Shown here: positions 52,758 to 62,598 of the stretch, piece by piece
Numbering within the stretch: position 1 is the first letter of the stretch
How the letters are laid out: each line of letters starts with the position of its first letter
Notes under the pieces: model-generated
Database searches by the model: none
Told to the model about the DNA's origin: nothing
The model's input: the letters and a program-made list of their open reading frames with translations, nothing else
Assembly: GCA_029961685.1 (NCBI GenBank)
Contig: JARWKL010000002.1
Span: 32,952,908-33,016,907, forward strand
Source: Aristolochia californica
Lineage: Eukaryota; Streptophyta; Magnoliopsida; Piperales; Aristolochiaceae
Direction of reading: 5' to 3'
Length of the DNA stretch: 64,000 nucleotides
Made by a program: the position numbers and the translations under genes

Positions 52758-53165
52758 AGCTTCAACACTACTGCCAGCTATCCCTAACTGTCTCCAAGCG
52801 CCACAAGCTTTCTCCAAAATATTATGGTCCATTTTAGGTATTGGACCAAATTGGCCCCGTGGCCTACCGCATGTAGCTACCAACCAAGGCAAAGATACAT
52901 AATGTATTTCACGTATCCTAACTGAAGCCATTCCAAGGTGACTTGCCCCTACTGCACACTCCTCTGCCACCACTCCATGAGGGCAGAGTTCTTTCTACTC
53001 CAGTTCAGGTATTGAAAGCACGCCACATTCAAGGCGATTGGGAAATTCTCGTCCAGTGGGCCGATGCAGAACCCAGTGACACAACATGGGAGCCGTTATC
53101 AGCATTTCGACTTCTCTATCCTTCCTTCGAGCTTGAGGATAAGCTCTTTCTCCAAGAGGGGGTGA
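52758..53165 (+). pseudogene. A4 pol: integrase C-terminus and chromodomain-like tail
   Basis: Broken start (LSPKYYGPF region with stops), then an open stretch from 52943: TPLPPLHEGRVLSTPVQVLK, GDWEILVQWADAEPSDTTWE and FELEDKLFLQEGVMLW, with a one-base loss near the PPT compared with A1. Confidence 0.85.
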
Positions 53166-53558
53166 TGTTATGGACTCTATAGCATCACGAGTTACCAGCA
53201 GGTGTAGGAATTAATTAATGTGATTTTCAATTTTCATGTAATTGATTTTGGTTTGGGTTGGTTTAGAATTTAATTGCTTTAAACCATTGACCCAAGGGGT
53301 CGGAATTGTAGTTGGCGTCCTCAACCCTTTTTAATGGGATGGCTAGGTTAATGAAAGGTAGCAATTGAGTCTACTTTAGCCTAGAGTAAATTAGCTAAAC
53401 AGGTCGAGAGCTCCTTCAAACTCTCTCCCATTTTTCCCCCAATTCCTTTCAGCAATTCTTCTTCAGCACACCATCAATATACCTCAACGTCAAGCAAGCA
53501 ATGGAAGGAAGAGAAGAGAGGAGGGTGACAAGATCTATGGCTTGTGAGGATCCTAACA
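53166..53558 (+). repeat. A4 3' LTR
   Basis: 393 bp, TGTTATGGACTCTATAGC to GGATCCTAACA. The TATA-like block is mutated (CCCTTTTTAATGGG). Confidence 0.94.
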
Positions 53559-53563
53559 GAAGA

Positions 53564-53919
53564 TAGACGAATTTGGATGAGGATGGTGGGTGAAGGATAG
53601 GTTGGATTTTTGGAGTAAACCCTAAACTCGAGATCAAGAGGTGATCTCAGCCTGTTTACACTAGGTTATTCTAAAATCTCAAAGCTTCCCTATTTCATTC
53701 ATTTTTTCCCTTAAATAGATCACGTCATGGAGTTTTAGGGTTAGGGTTACAATAATTCCCCATAATGCCCCTACATATAAAAGTAATTAGAAATAACTCC
53801 TACTTAAAACAATATAAGAAATAAATCCTACTCAAAGTAATATAAGAAATAAATCCTATTGAGTGAGTTTTTGTTGCCTCCTTCGTTTTGTGACTCGGTG
53901 TGCTATTGAGTCCACAACA
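53564..53919 (-). repeat. H 5' LTR, outer part
   Basis: Resumes after A4 (TSD GAAGA) and ends CTATTGAGTCCACAACA. Contains CCCTTAAATAGATC, a TATA-like block. Confidence 0.8.
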
Positions 53920-54795
53920 CAGCCCCCCAGAACAAAGACCCCATGCGGAAATTTTGCCTATGGCACCGACGGAATCTCTTGCTCCTCCAGTGGCGAAGAG
54001 AAACCCGTTGGGGCTTCGCCGCTGGGAGAGTTGCCGAGACAGAGGGCTCTCAAAAATGTGTGAATTTATATTTCTCAACCCCCCCAGAACAGAGACCCCT
54101 TGCGGAATTTCGCCTACGGCGCCAATGGAATCTCCTGTTCCCCTCTGATTTTTCGTCTGATTGCGAGAGTGTGGGGAGCTTTTCCCATTCCTGATTTTCT
54201 GACGAAGGGTGTGCTGAATACCCTTCCGGTTTTGGAATTTCTGAATCCCCACCATCGGATGTCGCCGCCACCAGAGATACAGAGAACTCTTCGAGTTCTT
54301 GCGTATTCTGTTAGTCTGAGAGAGCGTCTCCAGCACCGATTTTATCTACTGCAGCAATGAGATGAGGATTGCTTGAGGAGGAGGCATAATACCCTTCAGA
54401 GATCCCAAAAACGGAGGTCCCGCCAGCTGATTGAGAAAATGTTGAGCCGAAATTGACTGTGATTTCGGTGATGCGATTTCGGAAATGTTTAGGCCAAAAT
54501 CGATGCCTTTTTGCTCGTCTAAAACAACGCCCGCTTCTTCTAGAGGGACTTCGGCCGGTAAAGAAGATGAAATTTTTTATTTTGCCGGCCATTGGTCGTT
54601 CTGTCTGTCCGAGAGAGCTTTTTCTTGAGCGACTGCCTCTCATTGCTCTGTTGATAAAAAAATACTTCACCCAGACTGCACAGCATTTCTATATTCATTC
54701 CACTCCAATGCCTACAGCAGCCATTTCTCTGATTTGACTGTGCATCGCCATTATTTCATCTTCTTCTCTCATCGTGTTCCTGCTCTGATACCAGT
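53920..54795 (-). pseudogene. G1-b leader with tandem repeat
   Basis: From 53925 to about 54200 there are two direct copies of a unit of about 155 bp (motifs CCCCCCAGAACA, TGCGGAA, GGGCTCTCA, TTTCTCA); a third is at 45440-45564. From 54796 leftward the minus strand resembles the G1-a leader (EEDEIMAMH, REMAAVGIG, VKYFF) with stops; an open piece covers 54670-54311. PBS complement GCTCTGATACCA at 54782-54793. Confidence 0.65.
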
Positions 54796-55189
54796 TGTTA
54801 CGGTCCTAGATCTGACACAAGGATTCAATGTTGATGTTCTGGTTTGGCCATGGGGAATTGTAGAATAACATGGATGAATTGTAGGGAAACATGGAGAACG
54901 AAAACGAAGATCAAGCCAAAGGGAAGCTTAAAAAACCTAGAGCTCGTTGAAGAGAGCTCCAAGCCTGTTTACACTAGATTTAACCTAATTCTCAATGCTT
55001 CAATGTTTGTCCTTCTCATACTCTTACCCCTTAAATAGGGTTCACCCGGTTAGGGTTAAAGATAAATTATTAAAAAAATACCCCTATAAATAAAATATTC
55101 CAAAAATATCCCTATGGCCTAAAACTGAAATCAAATAAAGTAAATTAAAGAAAAACAACTAAAATAATAATGTTATTGTGTGCATAATA
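54796..55189 (-). repeat. G1-b 5' LTR
   Basis: Plus reading TGTTACGGTCCTAGATC to GTGTGCATAATA. Contains CCCCTTAAATAGGG. Confidence 0.88.
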
Positions 55190-55194
55190 GGTTA

Positions 55195-55604
55195 ACGCAA
55201 AACCCTCTCCCTTTCTATTATGCTGTGAAAGAGATAGGGTCCTTCTTCAGCTCAGAAAAGAGTGATTAACTCCCTTCCTCCTTCCTATCACGAGTAGTCT
55301 AGATACCCACCTAATTCACAATGAAAACCATGCAAGATTACGTCAAGAACAACCCTTGGAGCTCGTCAAGGGGACCTCCCAACCCTGGAGCTCGTCAAGG
55401 AGAACTCCCAATCCTGTTTAACCTAATGCCAGACTTGCTTTCTCCTATTTCCTTACCCCTTAAATAGGGTATTTGACATCATAAGTGTTTAGGGCTAGAC
55501 ATACCAATTATACCCCTACGTCCAAGCTCATTACATAATTAATGAAAAATTAAATAGAAAGCAATATAAATAATGAAAGTTAAACTAGTTGACTCAGTGA
55601 GTCA
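55195..55604 (-). repeat. H' gypsy LTR, second part
   Basis: Continues from 44644 after G1-b. Contains two copies of GGAGCTCGTCAAGG and the TATA-like CCCCTTAAATAGGG. The end near CAGTGAGTCA is a guess. Confidence 0.5.
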
Positions 55605-55860
55605 TTGTCTCCACCTCAAGAAACTCAAGACCATGCAGCTTCTGTCTCGGCTAATCTATTCCGCACAAGGCAAGATATCTGTGACAGCCTTACAACTGAT
55701 GAGATTGTTCCTCCATGCCTACAACTTTTGACCAGTAAAACTCAGGTTCTTGCAACCCAATCTACTCAGGCCATCTCCTGCTCAGACCCTCTTCTTGCAG
55801 GGGATGGGGTGTCGGACCCTACAACCATTCTTGGGGGAACTGTTGTCGTCGTATGCTGCC
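55605..55860 (+). other. Open region of uncertain origin
   Basis: Open in one plus frame (SPPQETQDHAASVSANL, LQLLTSKTQVLATQSTQ). This may be the integrase-RT linker of copia C3, resuming after the nest, but the match is by style only. Confidence 0.3.
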
Positions 55861-56031
55861 ATCTCCTACTTTTGTGTCACAGGCTCATCGTATATCTGGT
55901 GTGTGGAAGATTTTTGTCCAGTGGACAGAGGCTGACACTGCTGAAGCCTCATGAGAACCGTTCTAGCCTTCCGTGCTGTCTATCCCCACTTACGAGCTTG
56001 GGGACAAGCTCTTTCTCCAAGAGGGGAGTGA
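55861..56031 (+). pseudogene. A5 gypsy pol tail
   Basis: Reads AHRISGVWKIFVQWTEADTA, then a stop and ELGDKLFLQEGSDVM in the gypsy manner, with the PPT AAGAGGGGAG before the LTR. Confidence 0.7.
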
Positions 56032-56450
56032 TGTTATGGACTCCATAGCATCAAGAGTAATCAGTAGATGCATGGTTTAATTTATGCAATTCCCAATTTA
56101 TGTTATTACGAGGGTTTTATTGTAATTTCCTTCAAACTTGTGCCCTTGGGTTGGGTCTTCTCTGGTAGGCGTTCCCTAATCCCCTTTATAGGGAGGTCGG
56201 GCTGAGTAATGAGGGAAGCATTGATCATAGTTGCAAATGAGATCAGGTTCTCTCTCTCACGAGGCCTAAGGGTGGAGCTCCTTTGAAAGCTCGCGTCTCT
56301 TCATCTTCTTCCTCACGAGGCCTCGTCCATCCACGTCCCTTCACCTTCTTCATCCCGCCTAAGGTGCAAGCTTCCTTCAAAAGCTTGGTTATCCTCACGT
56401 CTTCTGATCTAGAACCAGGAAGAGATCGTCTGGTGGTTGATCCATGGAAA
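56032..56450 (+). repeat. A5 gypsy 3' LTR
   Basis: Starts TGTTATGGACTCCATAGC, a relative of the A1/A4 LTR, with CCCCTTTATAGGGAGG as the TATA-like block. The end is not clean; K sequence starts at about 56451. Confidence 0.65.
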
Positions 56451-56903
56451 TGGGGCATATCATTTCAGCAGTGAGACATGAAACATATCATGCAACTTTG
56501 TCGTGGCTGGTAGTTGTAGTTGATAGGCCACCTGCCCCTCGCACCGAATAATGGTGAAAGGCCCAAAGAACTTGGGGGGGAGCTTATGGCACGACGGCCC
56601 CGCAATGGACTGCTGCCTGTACGGTCATAGGCATAACCAAACATAGTCCCCTACCTCGTAAGAGACATCATGGTGTCCCTTGTTGTAGGCACTCGTCATG
56701 TGATCCTGAGCCCATTGTAGACGATCTGTAATAGTTTGTAACACCTGATATCGAGCCATGAGCGCCTCAATGGCATCCACGCGGGTGGAGACTCTAGTAT
56801 AAGAGAGAAGTCATGGAGGATCCCTCCCATAAAGAACCCTGAAAGGAGAGGATTAGAAAGATGAGTGGAACGAAGTATTGTAACAGTATTCAGCCCATGG
56901 TAG
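56451..56903 (-). pseudogene. K pol: integrase C-terminus
   Basis: Broken frames read [36 protein letters not shown] and [17 protein letters not shown], the usual GPY/F module. Stops lie between the parts. Cut at the A5 LTR junction. Confidence 0.8.
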
Positions 56904-57523
56904 TCACTGAACCCATTGCTTCGGTCGATCTCCAACAAAGCACCGTAGATACATTTCGATGGTGCAATTTACTATCTCGATTTGGCCATCTATCTGAGGA
57001 TGATATGCGGAGGAAAACTTCAATTTTGTGCCACTCAAACGAAAAGGTTCCCTCCAGAAAGTGCTTGTGAATACCGCATCCCTATCACTGACAATAGATT
57101 CTAGGATGCCATGTAATCGGACAATATGCTCAAGGAAAGTTTGTGCCACCCGAGCTGCCGTGTATGGATGAACTATCGGAATGAAATGGACATACTTGGA
57201 GAACCAATCAACCACCACTAATAAAACTGATTTCCCGACTGAAAGTGGAAGACCCTCAACAAAGTCCATCGAAATATCGGCCCATACCTGAGTGGGGAAG
57301 GCGAGAGGCTGTAAAAGACCCGCTGGACTCAAATGCTTGGTTTTGTTACATTTACAAACCTGCAAGCTGAGACATATGTGGCAATGGAAGTCTTCATAGC
57401 CTGCCAATAAAAATCGGCCCGAATATGCTGCAACATTGTCTGGAGACCCTCATGTGTAGAATCATGATAAGCCAAGAGAATGGCTGGAATCAAATCCAAC
57501 ATGGTGGAAGGTAAATCCACCAT
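56904..57523 (-). pseudogene. K pol: integrase zinc-binding part and core
   Basis: Two overlapping frames. LAYHDSTHEGLQTMLQHIRA is the zinc-binding start. The second frame has MDFVEGLPLSVGKSVLLVVV, VSDRDAVFTSTFWREPF and DGQIEIVNCTIEMYLRCF: D, D and E all present. One frameshift near 57350 joins them. Confidence 0.88.
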
Positions 57524-58062
57524 TTATAACAAATGAGTGAATCCAGTATGGACCACTTAGAATCCATCTTCCCATCTGTAATCGTTCTGTGCAGTACCTA
57601 TTGTTCCAGTAGAGTGACATGTGCATCGTGCACCATGTCTAGGATGAGGAAACAGGGCTGGCTGACAGCAAAGATGAGCTACTGGTTTTCAAAACGCCTG
57701 GACAAAGCATCTGCTGCTTTGGTTAATCTCCCCACACGGTACTCAACCAAGAAATCAAAGCCCATCAACTTACTAATCCAATGCTGCTATGGTGAAGTCA
57801 TGAGGCACTGCTCAAGTAAGAACTTGAGACTACAATGATCAGTACGGATGAGAAAAGCACGAACCCATAGGTAAGGCCTCCAGTGTTGGACTGCCTTGGC
57901 CAACCCAATTAACTCCCGTTCATACGCAGCCAATTTGTGATAGCGAGCTACCAACTACCGACTAAAATAAGCAATGGGGTGTGAGTGCTGCTATAAGATG
58001 GCCCCAATGTCCCCACCGGAAGTGACGCACTCCACCACAAATATGTCATCAAAATTTGGAAG
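57524..58062 (-). pseudogene. K pol: RNase H, degraded
   Basis: No long frame. Fragments such as KLMGFDFLVEYRVGRLTKAA and ERELIGLAKAVQHW can be read with stops between. A His/Lys stretch at 57930-57990 corresponds to the usual QLGQHHHKL region. Confidence 0.7.
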
Positions 58063-58643
58063 CTATAAAACAAGTGTAGATGCGAGTGCACCTTTGAGCA
58101 CCTCAAAGGCCTGTGTGGCCTCCTCATTCCAATGAAAGGAATTCTTCTTGAGGAGGTTTTTCAAAGGCGCTACCAAAGGACCATAATTCTGAATAAATTT
58201 TTGGTAATAACTTGCTAAACCCAAGATTTTGCGCAAAGCTGAGCAAGACTGAGGTTGTGGCCACTCTCGAATGACCTGAATCTTCTCGGGATCCACAGTG
58301 ATCCCCTCATGTGATATAATGTGGCCAAGGTAAGCAACAAGAGATGCCACAAAGGAACAGTTTGATTTCTTCAAATAGAGCTGATGTGCTCATAATAATT
58401 CAAACACAACCCTCAAATGTGCTAAATGTTCTTCTCTGGATGTGTTATATATGAGTATATCATCAAAATAAACAAGGACGAATTTTCGAAGGTAAGGGCT
58501 ACATACCTCATTCATCAGTGCCTGAAAAGTGGAGGGTGCATTTGATAACCCGAATGGCATGACCACAAATTCGAAATGACTGTGATGTGAGCGGAATGCT
58601 GTCTTCTCAATGTTTGAGGGGCGCATATGATGCTGATGATATC
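58063..58643 (-). pseudogene. K pol: reverse transcriptase, catalytic part
   Basis: [20 protein letters not shown], then [15 protein letters not shown] (catalytic YFDD intact), a stop near 58388, CSFVASLVAYLGHIISHEGI and ILGLASYYQKFIQNYGPLVA. Interrupted at 58644 by P in the GYHQ motif. Confidence 0.88.
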
Positions 58644-59037
58644 TGTTGGAAGAGAAGCTCAAGCCCACATGACCAAGGAAGGCCCACAAGATGGGACCAA
58701 GCCCATAAGAAGTAGGACCCACAATGATTACCCTAAGTTGGCATCTTTATCACATCAGTTGGAAGATCAAGAAGGACTCACAAAAGTATCTTTATCTTAG
58801 GGTCACGACCAAGAAAAGTTTTAGTTTGAGTTATGTTTGTCTTTTATCAATATTGAGTTATTTAATTATGCTAGGACTTATCTTTAAGTGTTAGAGTTTT
58901 GGTTTAATTGGGACAAGGGTAGTTTTATTGTAATTGAACTCTACTACCTTCCTCTATTATAAATAGAGGTTCATGTACTCAGATTACAACAAGTTATTGA
59001 TGTCAATGAATTATTTCTCTTTTCCATAAATTCAACA
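58644..59037 (+). repeat. P 5' LTR
   Basis: TGTTGGAAGAGAAGC to TAAATTCAACA, 394 bp. It lacks about 48 bp near its start compared with the 3' LTR. Confidence 0.93.
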
Positions 59038-59049
59038 TGGTATCAGAGC
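59038..59049 (+). promoter_or_regulatory. P primer-binding site
   Basis: TGGTATCAGAGC, immediately after the LTR; tRNA-Met type. Confidence 0.92.
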
Positions 59050-59227
59050 AGGTTCTATGATTTGACTTGGTCAACTCACGGAGGTAATGTGATCCTTTTC
59101 TCTAAACCCTAAGTCTAGGTTCGTAGTTATTGTTTTCAATCCCAACAAATGTAGTTTGCTTTGAATATTTTAAATCTATACATAGTTTTTTATATTTAAA
59201 ATTATATATTTAAGAAAATATATTTGA

Positions 59228-60020
59228 GTCTACTTTCCAAAGAAAACCTATTTGTTCCAATCGGAGTTATCTACAGAGAGATATCGATATTTGAATGAGA
59301 AAGGGTCAGATTGCAAAAAGGTTCGAGCAGCAGCAGCAATCTTCCGATTCTGAGGTTTTTTTTGTTATCAAGAACTAAATTTTATATGGAGAAATATATA
59401 TTCAAAGAAATATGTATAAGTATATTCTTTCACCTATTCAACCAATTTTTTATCTGAGTTATCTACAAAGATAAATCGATATTTGAATCAGCAAAGGTCA
59501 AATTGGAAAAGAGGTTCTAGCAGCAGCAGAAAGGTTCAAATTCTGAGGTATTTTATGATATCAAGAAAGAGATTTTATATGGATAATTATATATCAAAAG
59601 AAAGATATGTAAGTCTATTTTCTTACATATTCAATAAATACTCATTATGATCTTTTTATAAGGATATATTGATCTTTGAAGAATCAATGGTCATTCTGGA
59701 AACACAGGAGAAACAGTATTTAGTTCAGCCAGATGACAGAGACCAAAATATATCAGATTATTTACCTCCTAAAAATTATATATTATGAAGTTAAGTTATA
59801 CTTGGATAAAAGGTATTTAAGTCTACTTTCATAAGGAAAAAATTTCTTGTCAATCTGATCTATATTAAAAGATATATTCAAATTGGAAGAATCAAAGGTC
59901 ATGCAGGTATTCTGTTACATTGAAAATCGGAATTTAAGCTGAATGTTTTGTGTCACTATTTGAGTTGATATATCAGAAAATATCTCACTTCTCCCTAGTT
60001 TGAGGGCTTATTTATACATC
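59228..60020 (+). repeat. P interior: four diverged units of about 193 bp
   Basis: The phrase GTCTACTTTC or a variant recurs at 59228, 59420, 59613 and 59821 (spacing 192, 193 and 208). Each unit goes on with ATCTGAGTTATC- or GATCTA-like text, an ATATTTGAA motif, GGTTCGAGCAGCAGC and ATTCTGAGGTA variants. No coding potential. Confidence 0.75.
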
Positions 60021-60397
60021 TCTGTTATTTAAGCCTATTGCTAGATCTATGATATTTGGTTCAAACTAGGATCACTGCCATTGCTTCCTAACTTGAGGGG
60101 GAGAAGTATAAGTAGTACAAGAAACAAGTATTTATTCCTTATGTTGTGGATAAGTTTATGTGAGCAAAATATTCAAGAAAGGGGGAGCACAAAAGATGAA
60201 GCTTGTCCATCTAAGAAAAAATATTTATATAGGTTTATGATTATTTCATGGGTCCTTCTACAAGGTTTATTATTTTGGTTCATGTTATATGTGTTGGAAG
60301 ATGGTCGTGTTATATTCAACTGCAGCTATTATGTCTCTTTGGGGACATTATTATTGAAGAAGAGGTGGCCTCATGTCATCATTTATTTTACCCCATT

Positions 60398-60555
60398 AAA
60401 AAGATCAAAATTATTTGTGGTTGGGAGTCCATGACGGAGGAACTTCATCCCCGTCAAAAAGATCAAAATTATTTGTGGTTGGAAGTCAATGATGGAGGAA
60501 CTTCATCCCCGTCAAAAAGATCAAAATTATTTGTGGTTGGAAGTCCGTGACAGAG
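60398..60555 (+). repeat. 58-bp tandem array in P
   Basis: Units begin at 60398, 60456 and 60514 (last partial), each AAAAAGATCAAAATTATTTG. Q has the same array at 63777. Confidence 0.9.
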
Positions 60556-60578
60556 GACTTACTATTACATCTATTTAT

Positions 60579-60611
60579 CCCCCCCCCCCCCCCCCCCCCC
60601 CCCTCCCCCCC
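60579..60611 (+). repeat. C-rich run in P
   Basis: 33 bases, all C but one T. Q has a pure run of 24 C in the same relative place. Confidence 0.75.
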
Positions 60612-60954
60612 TGTAATGGCTTTTATGTCTCCTACCACTTGAGAGTCGTTGTCCTGTAGAGGGACACGGTGGTGGACACTTCAGAGCAATGCCGATAGAC
60701 ACACTAACAATAGATGACGGAGTGTGCCCTACATCCAGCATTAGGACTAGAGTATGAAGCAATGGCTTACCAGCTAGAAGTGATTTTTACTCTCACTTAT
60801 ATAATACCGCAGGGCCTCATGGAAGGACACAATAGCGTGAGGGGGAATGTTGGAAGATGAAGGCATATTGGAAGATGTGCCATTTTATACAAAATTATTC
60901 TACACATCATTTGCAGCAAGCTGGGAGTTCATGTTGTTCTCTCACCCCCATCTT

Positions 60955-60963
60955 AAGGGGGAG
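60955..60963 (+). promoter_or_regulatory. P polypurine tract
   Basis: AAGGGGGAG right before the 3' LTR. Confidence 0.85.
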
Positions 60964-61405
60964 TGTTGGAAGATAAGCTCAAGCCCACACGACCAAGGAA
61001 GACCCACATATCTAAGATTTTTATAAGATGGGTCACACGACCAAGGAAGACCTACAAGATGGGACCAAGCCCATAAGAAGTAGGACCCACAATGATTACC
61101 CTAAGCTAGCATCCTTATCACATCAGTTGGAAGATCAAGAAGGACTCACAAAAGTATCTTTATCTTAGGGTCACAACCAAGAAGAGTTTATGTTTTAGTT
61201 ATGTTTGTCTTTTATCAATATTGAGTTATTTAATTATGCTAGGACTTATCTTAAAGTGTTAGAGTTTAGGTGTAATTGGGACAAGGGTAGTTTTATTGTA
61301 ATTTGACTCTACTACCTTCCTCTATTATAAATAGAGGTTCGTGTACTCTGATTACAATAAGTTATTGATGTCAATGAAGTATTTCTTTTTTCCATAAATT
61401 CAACA
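60964..61405 (+). repeat. P 3' LTR
   Basis: 442 bp, TGTTGGAAGATAAGC to TAAATTCAACA. Confidence 0.93.
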
Positions 61406-61410
61406 ATATC

Positions 61411-61959
61411 CAGAACGTAAGTCCAATTTGGTAAAGACCCACGACCCATGTAACTCATCTAGGAGCTCCTCCACTACCAAAATCGGGAACTTATCCTTCA
61501 CTGTTTGCACGTTTATTTCCCAATAATAGATACAAAAGCATCATGTACCATCATGTTTCTTCACGAGCAAAATGGGAGAAGAGAACGGGGACCTGCTGCT
61601 GTGAATAAGGCCATGTTGTAACATTACTTGGCACTGTCTCTCGATCTCATCTTTCTGGAGGTGAGGATACCGATACGGTCGAACAACCACCACATCCGAC
61701 CCTAGTTTCAAACAGATCCGGTGATCACAGTGCCTCAATGGAGGGAGCCCTGAAGGCTCACAGAAGAGATCAAAGAACTCATCAATAAGAGTATCAAGAG
61801 TGTTGTCCAGAGTGTCCTGAACTATCATAGAATGAATGTGATGTTGTTTGTCCAATTGGCTACCCTATAGGAGTACTTGGCAACCGTGCAATACAAAACT
61901 CATTGTTAAAGCAGAGAAGTCCCACAGAATGGGTCCCAATGTTTGTAACCATTTAATTC
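61411..61959 (-). pseudogene. K pol: protease end and start of reverse transcriptase
   Basis: The minus strand gives TLGPILWDFSALTMSF (end of protease region), then an open stretch 61855-61541: [40 protein letters not shown] and [17 protein letters not shown] broken part leads to [10 protein letters not shown] at the P junction. Confidence 0.85.
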
Positions 61960-62401
61960 TATTGGAAGATAAGATCAAGCCCAAAAGACCAAGGAAGGCC
62001 CACATATGTAAGATTATTATAAGATGGGCCACACGACCAAGGAAGGCCCACAATATGGGCCCAAGCCCATAATAAGTAGGACCCACAATGATTACCATGA
62101 GCTGGAATCATTATCACATCAGTTGGAAGATCAAGAAGGACTCATAAACGTATCTTTATCATAGGGTCACGACCAAGAAGAGTTTTAGTTTGAGTTATGT
62201 TTGTATTTTATCTATAGTGAGTTATTTAATTATATTAGGACTTATCTTTAAGTGTCAGAGTTAGGGTGTAATTGGGACAAGGGTAGTTTTATTGTAATTG
62301 GACTCTACTACCTTCCTCTATTGTAAATAGAGGTTCATATACTCTGATTACAACAAGTTATTGATGTCAATGAAGTATTTCACCTTTCCATAAATTCAAC
62401 A
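61960..62401 (+). repeat. Q 5' LTR
   Basis: 442 bp, TATTGGAAGATAAG (first G lost) to TAAATTCAACA. A PBS TGGTATCAGAGC follows at 62402-62413. Confidence 0.9.
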
Positions 62402-62598
62402 TGGTATCAGAGCAGGTTCTGTGAGTTGACTTGGTCAAACTCACGGAAGTAATATGATCCTTTTCTCTAAACCCTAAACCCTAAGTCTAGGTTCGTAGTT
62501 ATTTTTTCAGTCCCTTCACCCGTAGTATGGATTGCATTTTTTACCTATATACGGAGATTTTTATATTCCAAATTATATATTGACGGAAAGATATTTGG

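Larger units (their letters stand above)
48431..53558 (+). mobile_element. A4: Ty3/gypsy element in the H LTR, TSD gaaga
   Basis: LTRs of 393 bp at each end, flanked by GAAGA (48426-48430 and 53559-53563). All gypsy domains are present in order, but stops and shifts break every gene. It is the innermost layer of a nest in G1-b. Confidence 0.94.
45565..53919 (-). mobile_element. H: gypsy-TRIM chimera, TSD cagcc
   Basis: Flanked by CAGCC at 45560-45564 and 53920-53924. Its right end is a gypsy LTR of about 875 bp (5' side on the minus strand), followed by gag, protease and RT. Midway through RT it changes to an 82-bp TRIM LTR, which forms the left end. The next tandem copy of the target repeat (TTTCTCAACCCCCC at 54071) shows the site without insertion, so the whole chimera went in as one piece. 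Confidence 0.8.
44645..55189 (-). mobile_element. G1-b: non-autonomous gypsy-like element, TSD agtta/ggtta
   Basis: LTRs 44645-45067 and 54796-55189, flanked by AGTTA (44640-44644) and GGTTA (55190-55194). Once the H chimera is removed its interior is only about 1.4 kb: leader, a repeat of about 155 bp and a gypsy pol tail. No protease, RT or integrase of its own. Confidence 0.88.
58644..61405 (+). mobile_element. P: non-autonomous copia-1 element, TSD atatc
   Basis: LTRs 58644-59037 and 60964-61405, flanked by ATATC (58639-58643 and 61406-61410). It has a PBS and a PPT but no gag or pol. The interior is made of diverged repeats and a 58-bp tandem array. Confidence 0.95.
56451..61959 (-). 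mobile_element. K: Ty3/gypsy element, partial, opened by P and Q
   Basis: On the minus strand: protease end and RT start (61959-61411), RT (58643-58063), RNase H remnants, integrase (57523-56904) and C-terminus to 56451. LTRs and gag are not in the window or are lost. P carries TSD ATATC from K's RT. Confidence 0.85.

Noticed and set aside
53800..54336. Minus-strand frame of 178 codons over the H LTR and G1-b leader
   Set aside because: It crosses an element boundary (53919/53920) and contains Glu/Lys/Asn-rich text from LTR sequence; not a gene.
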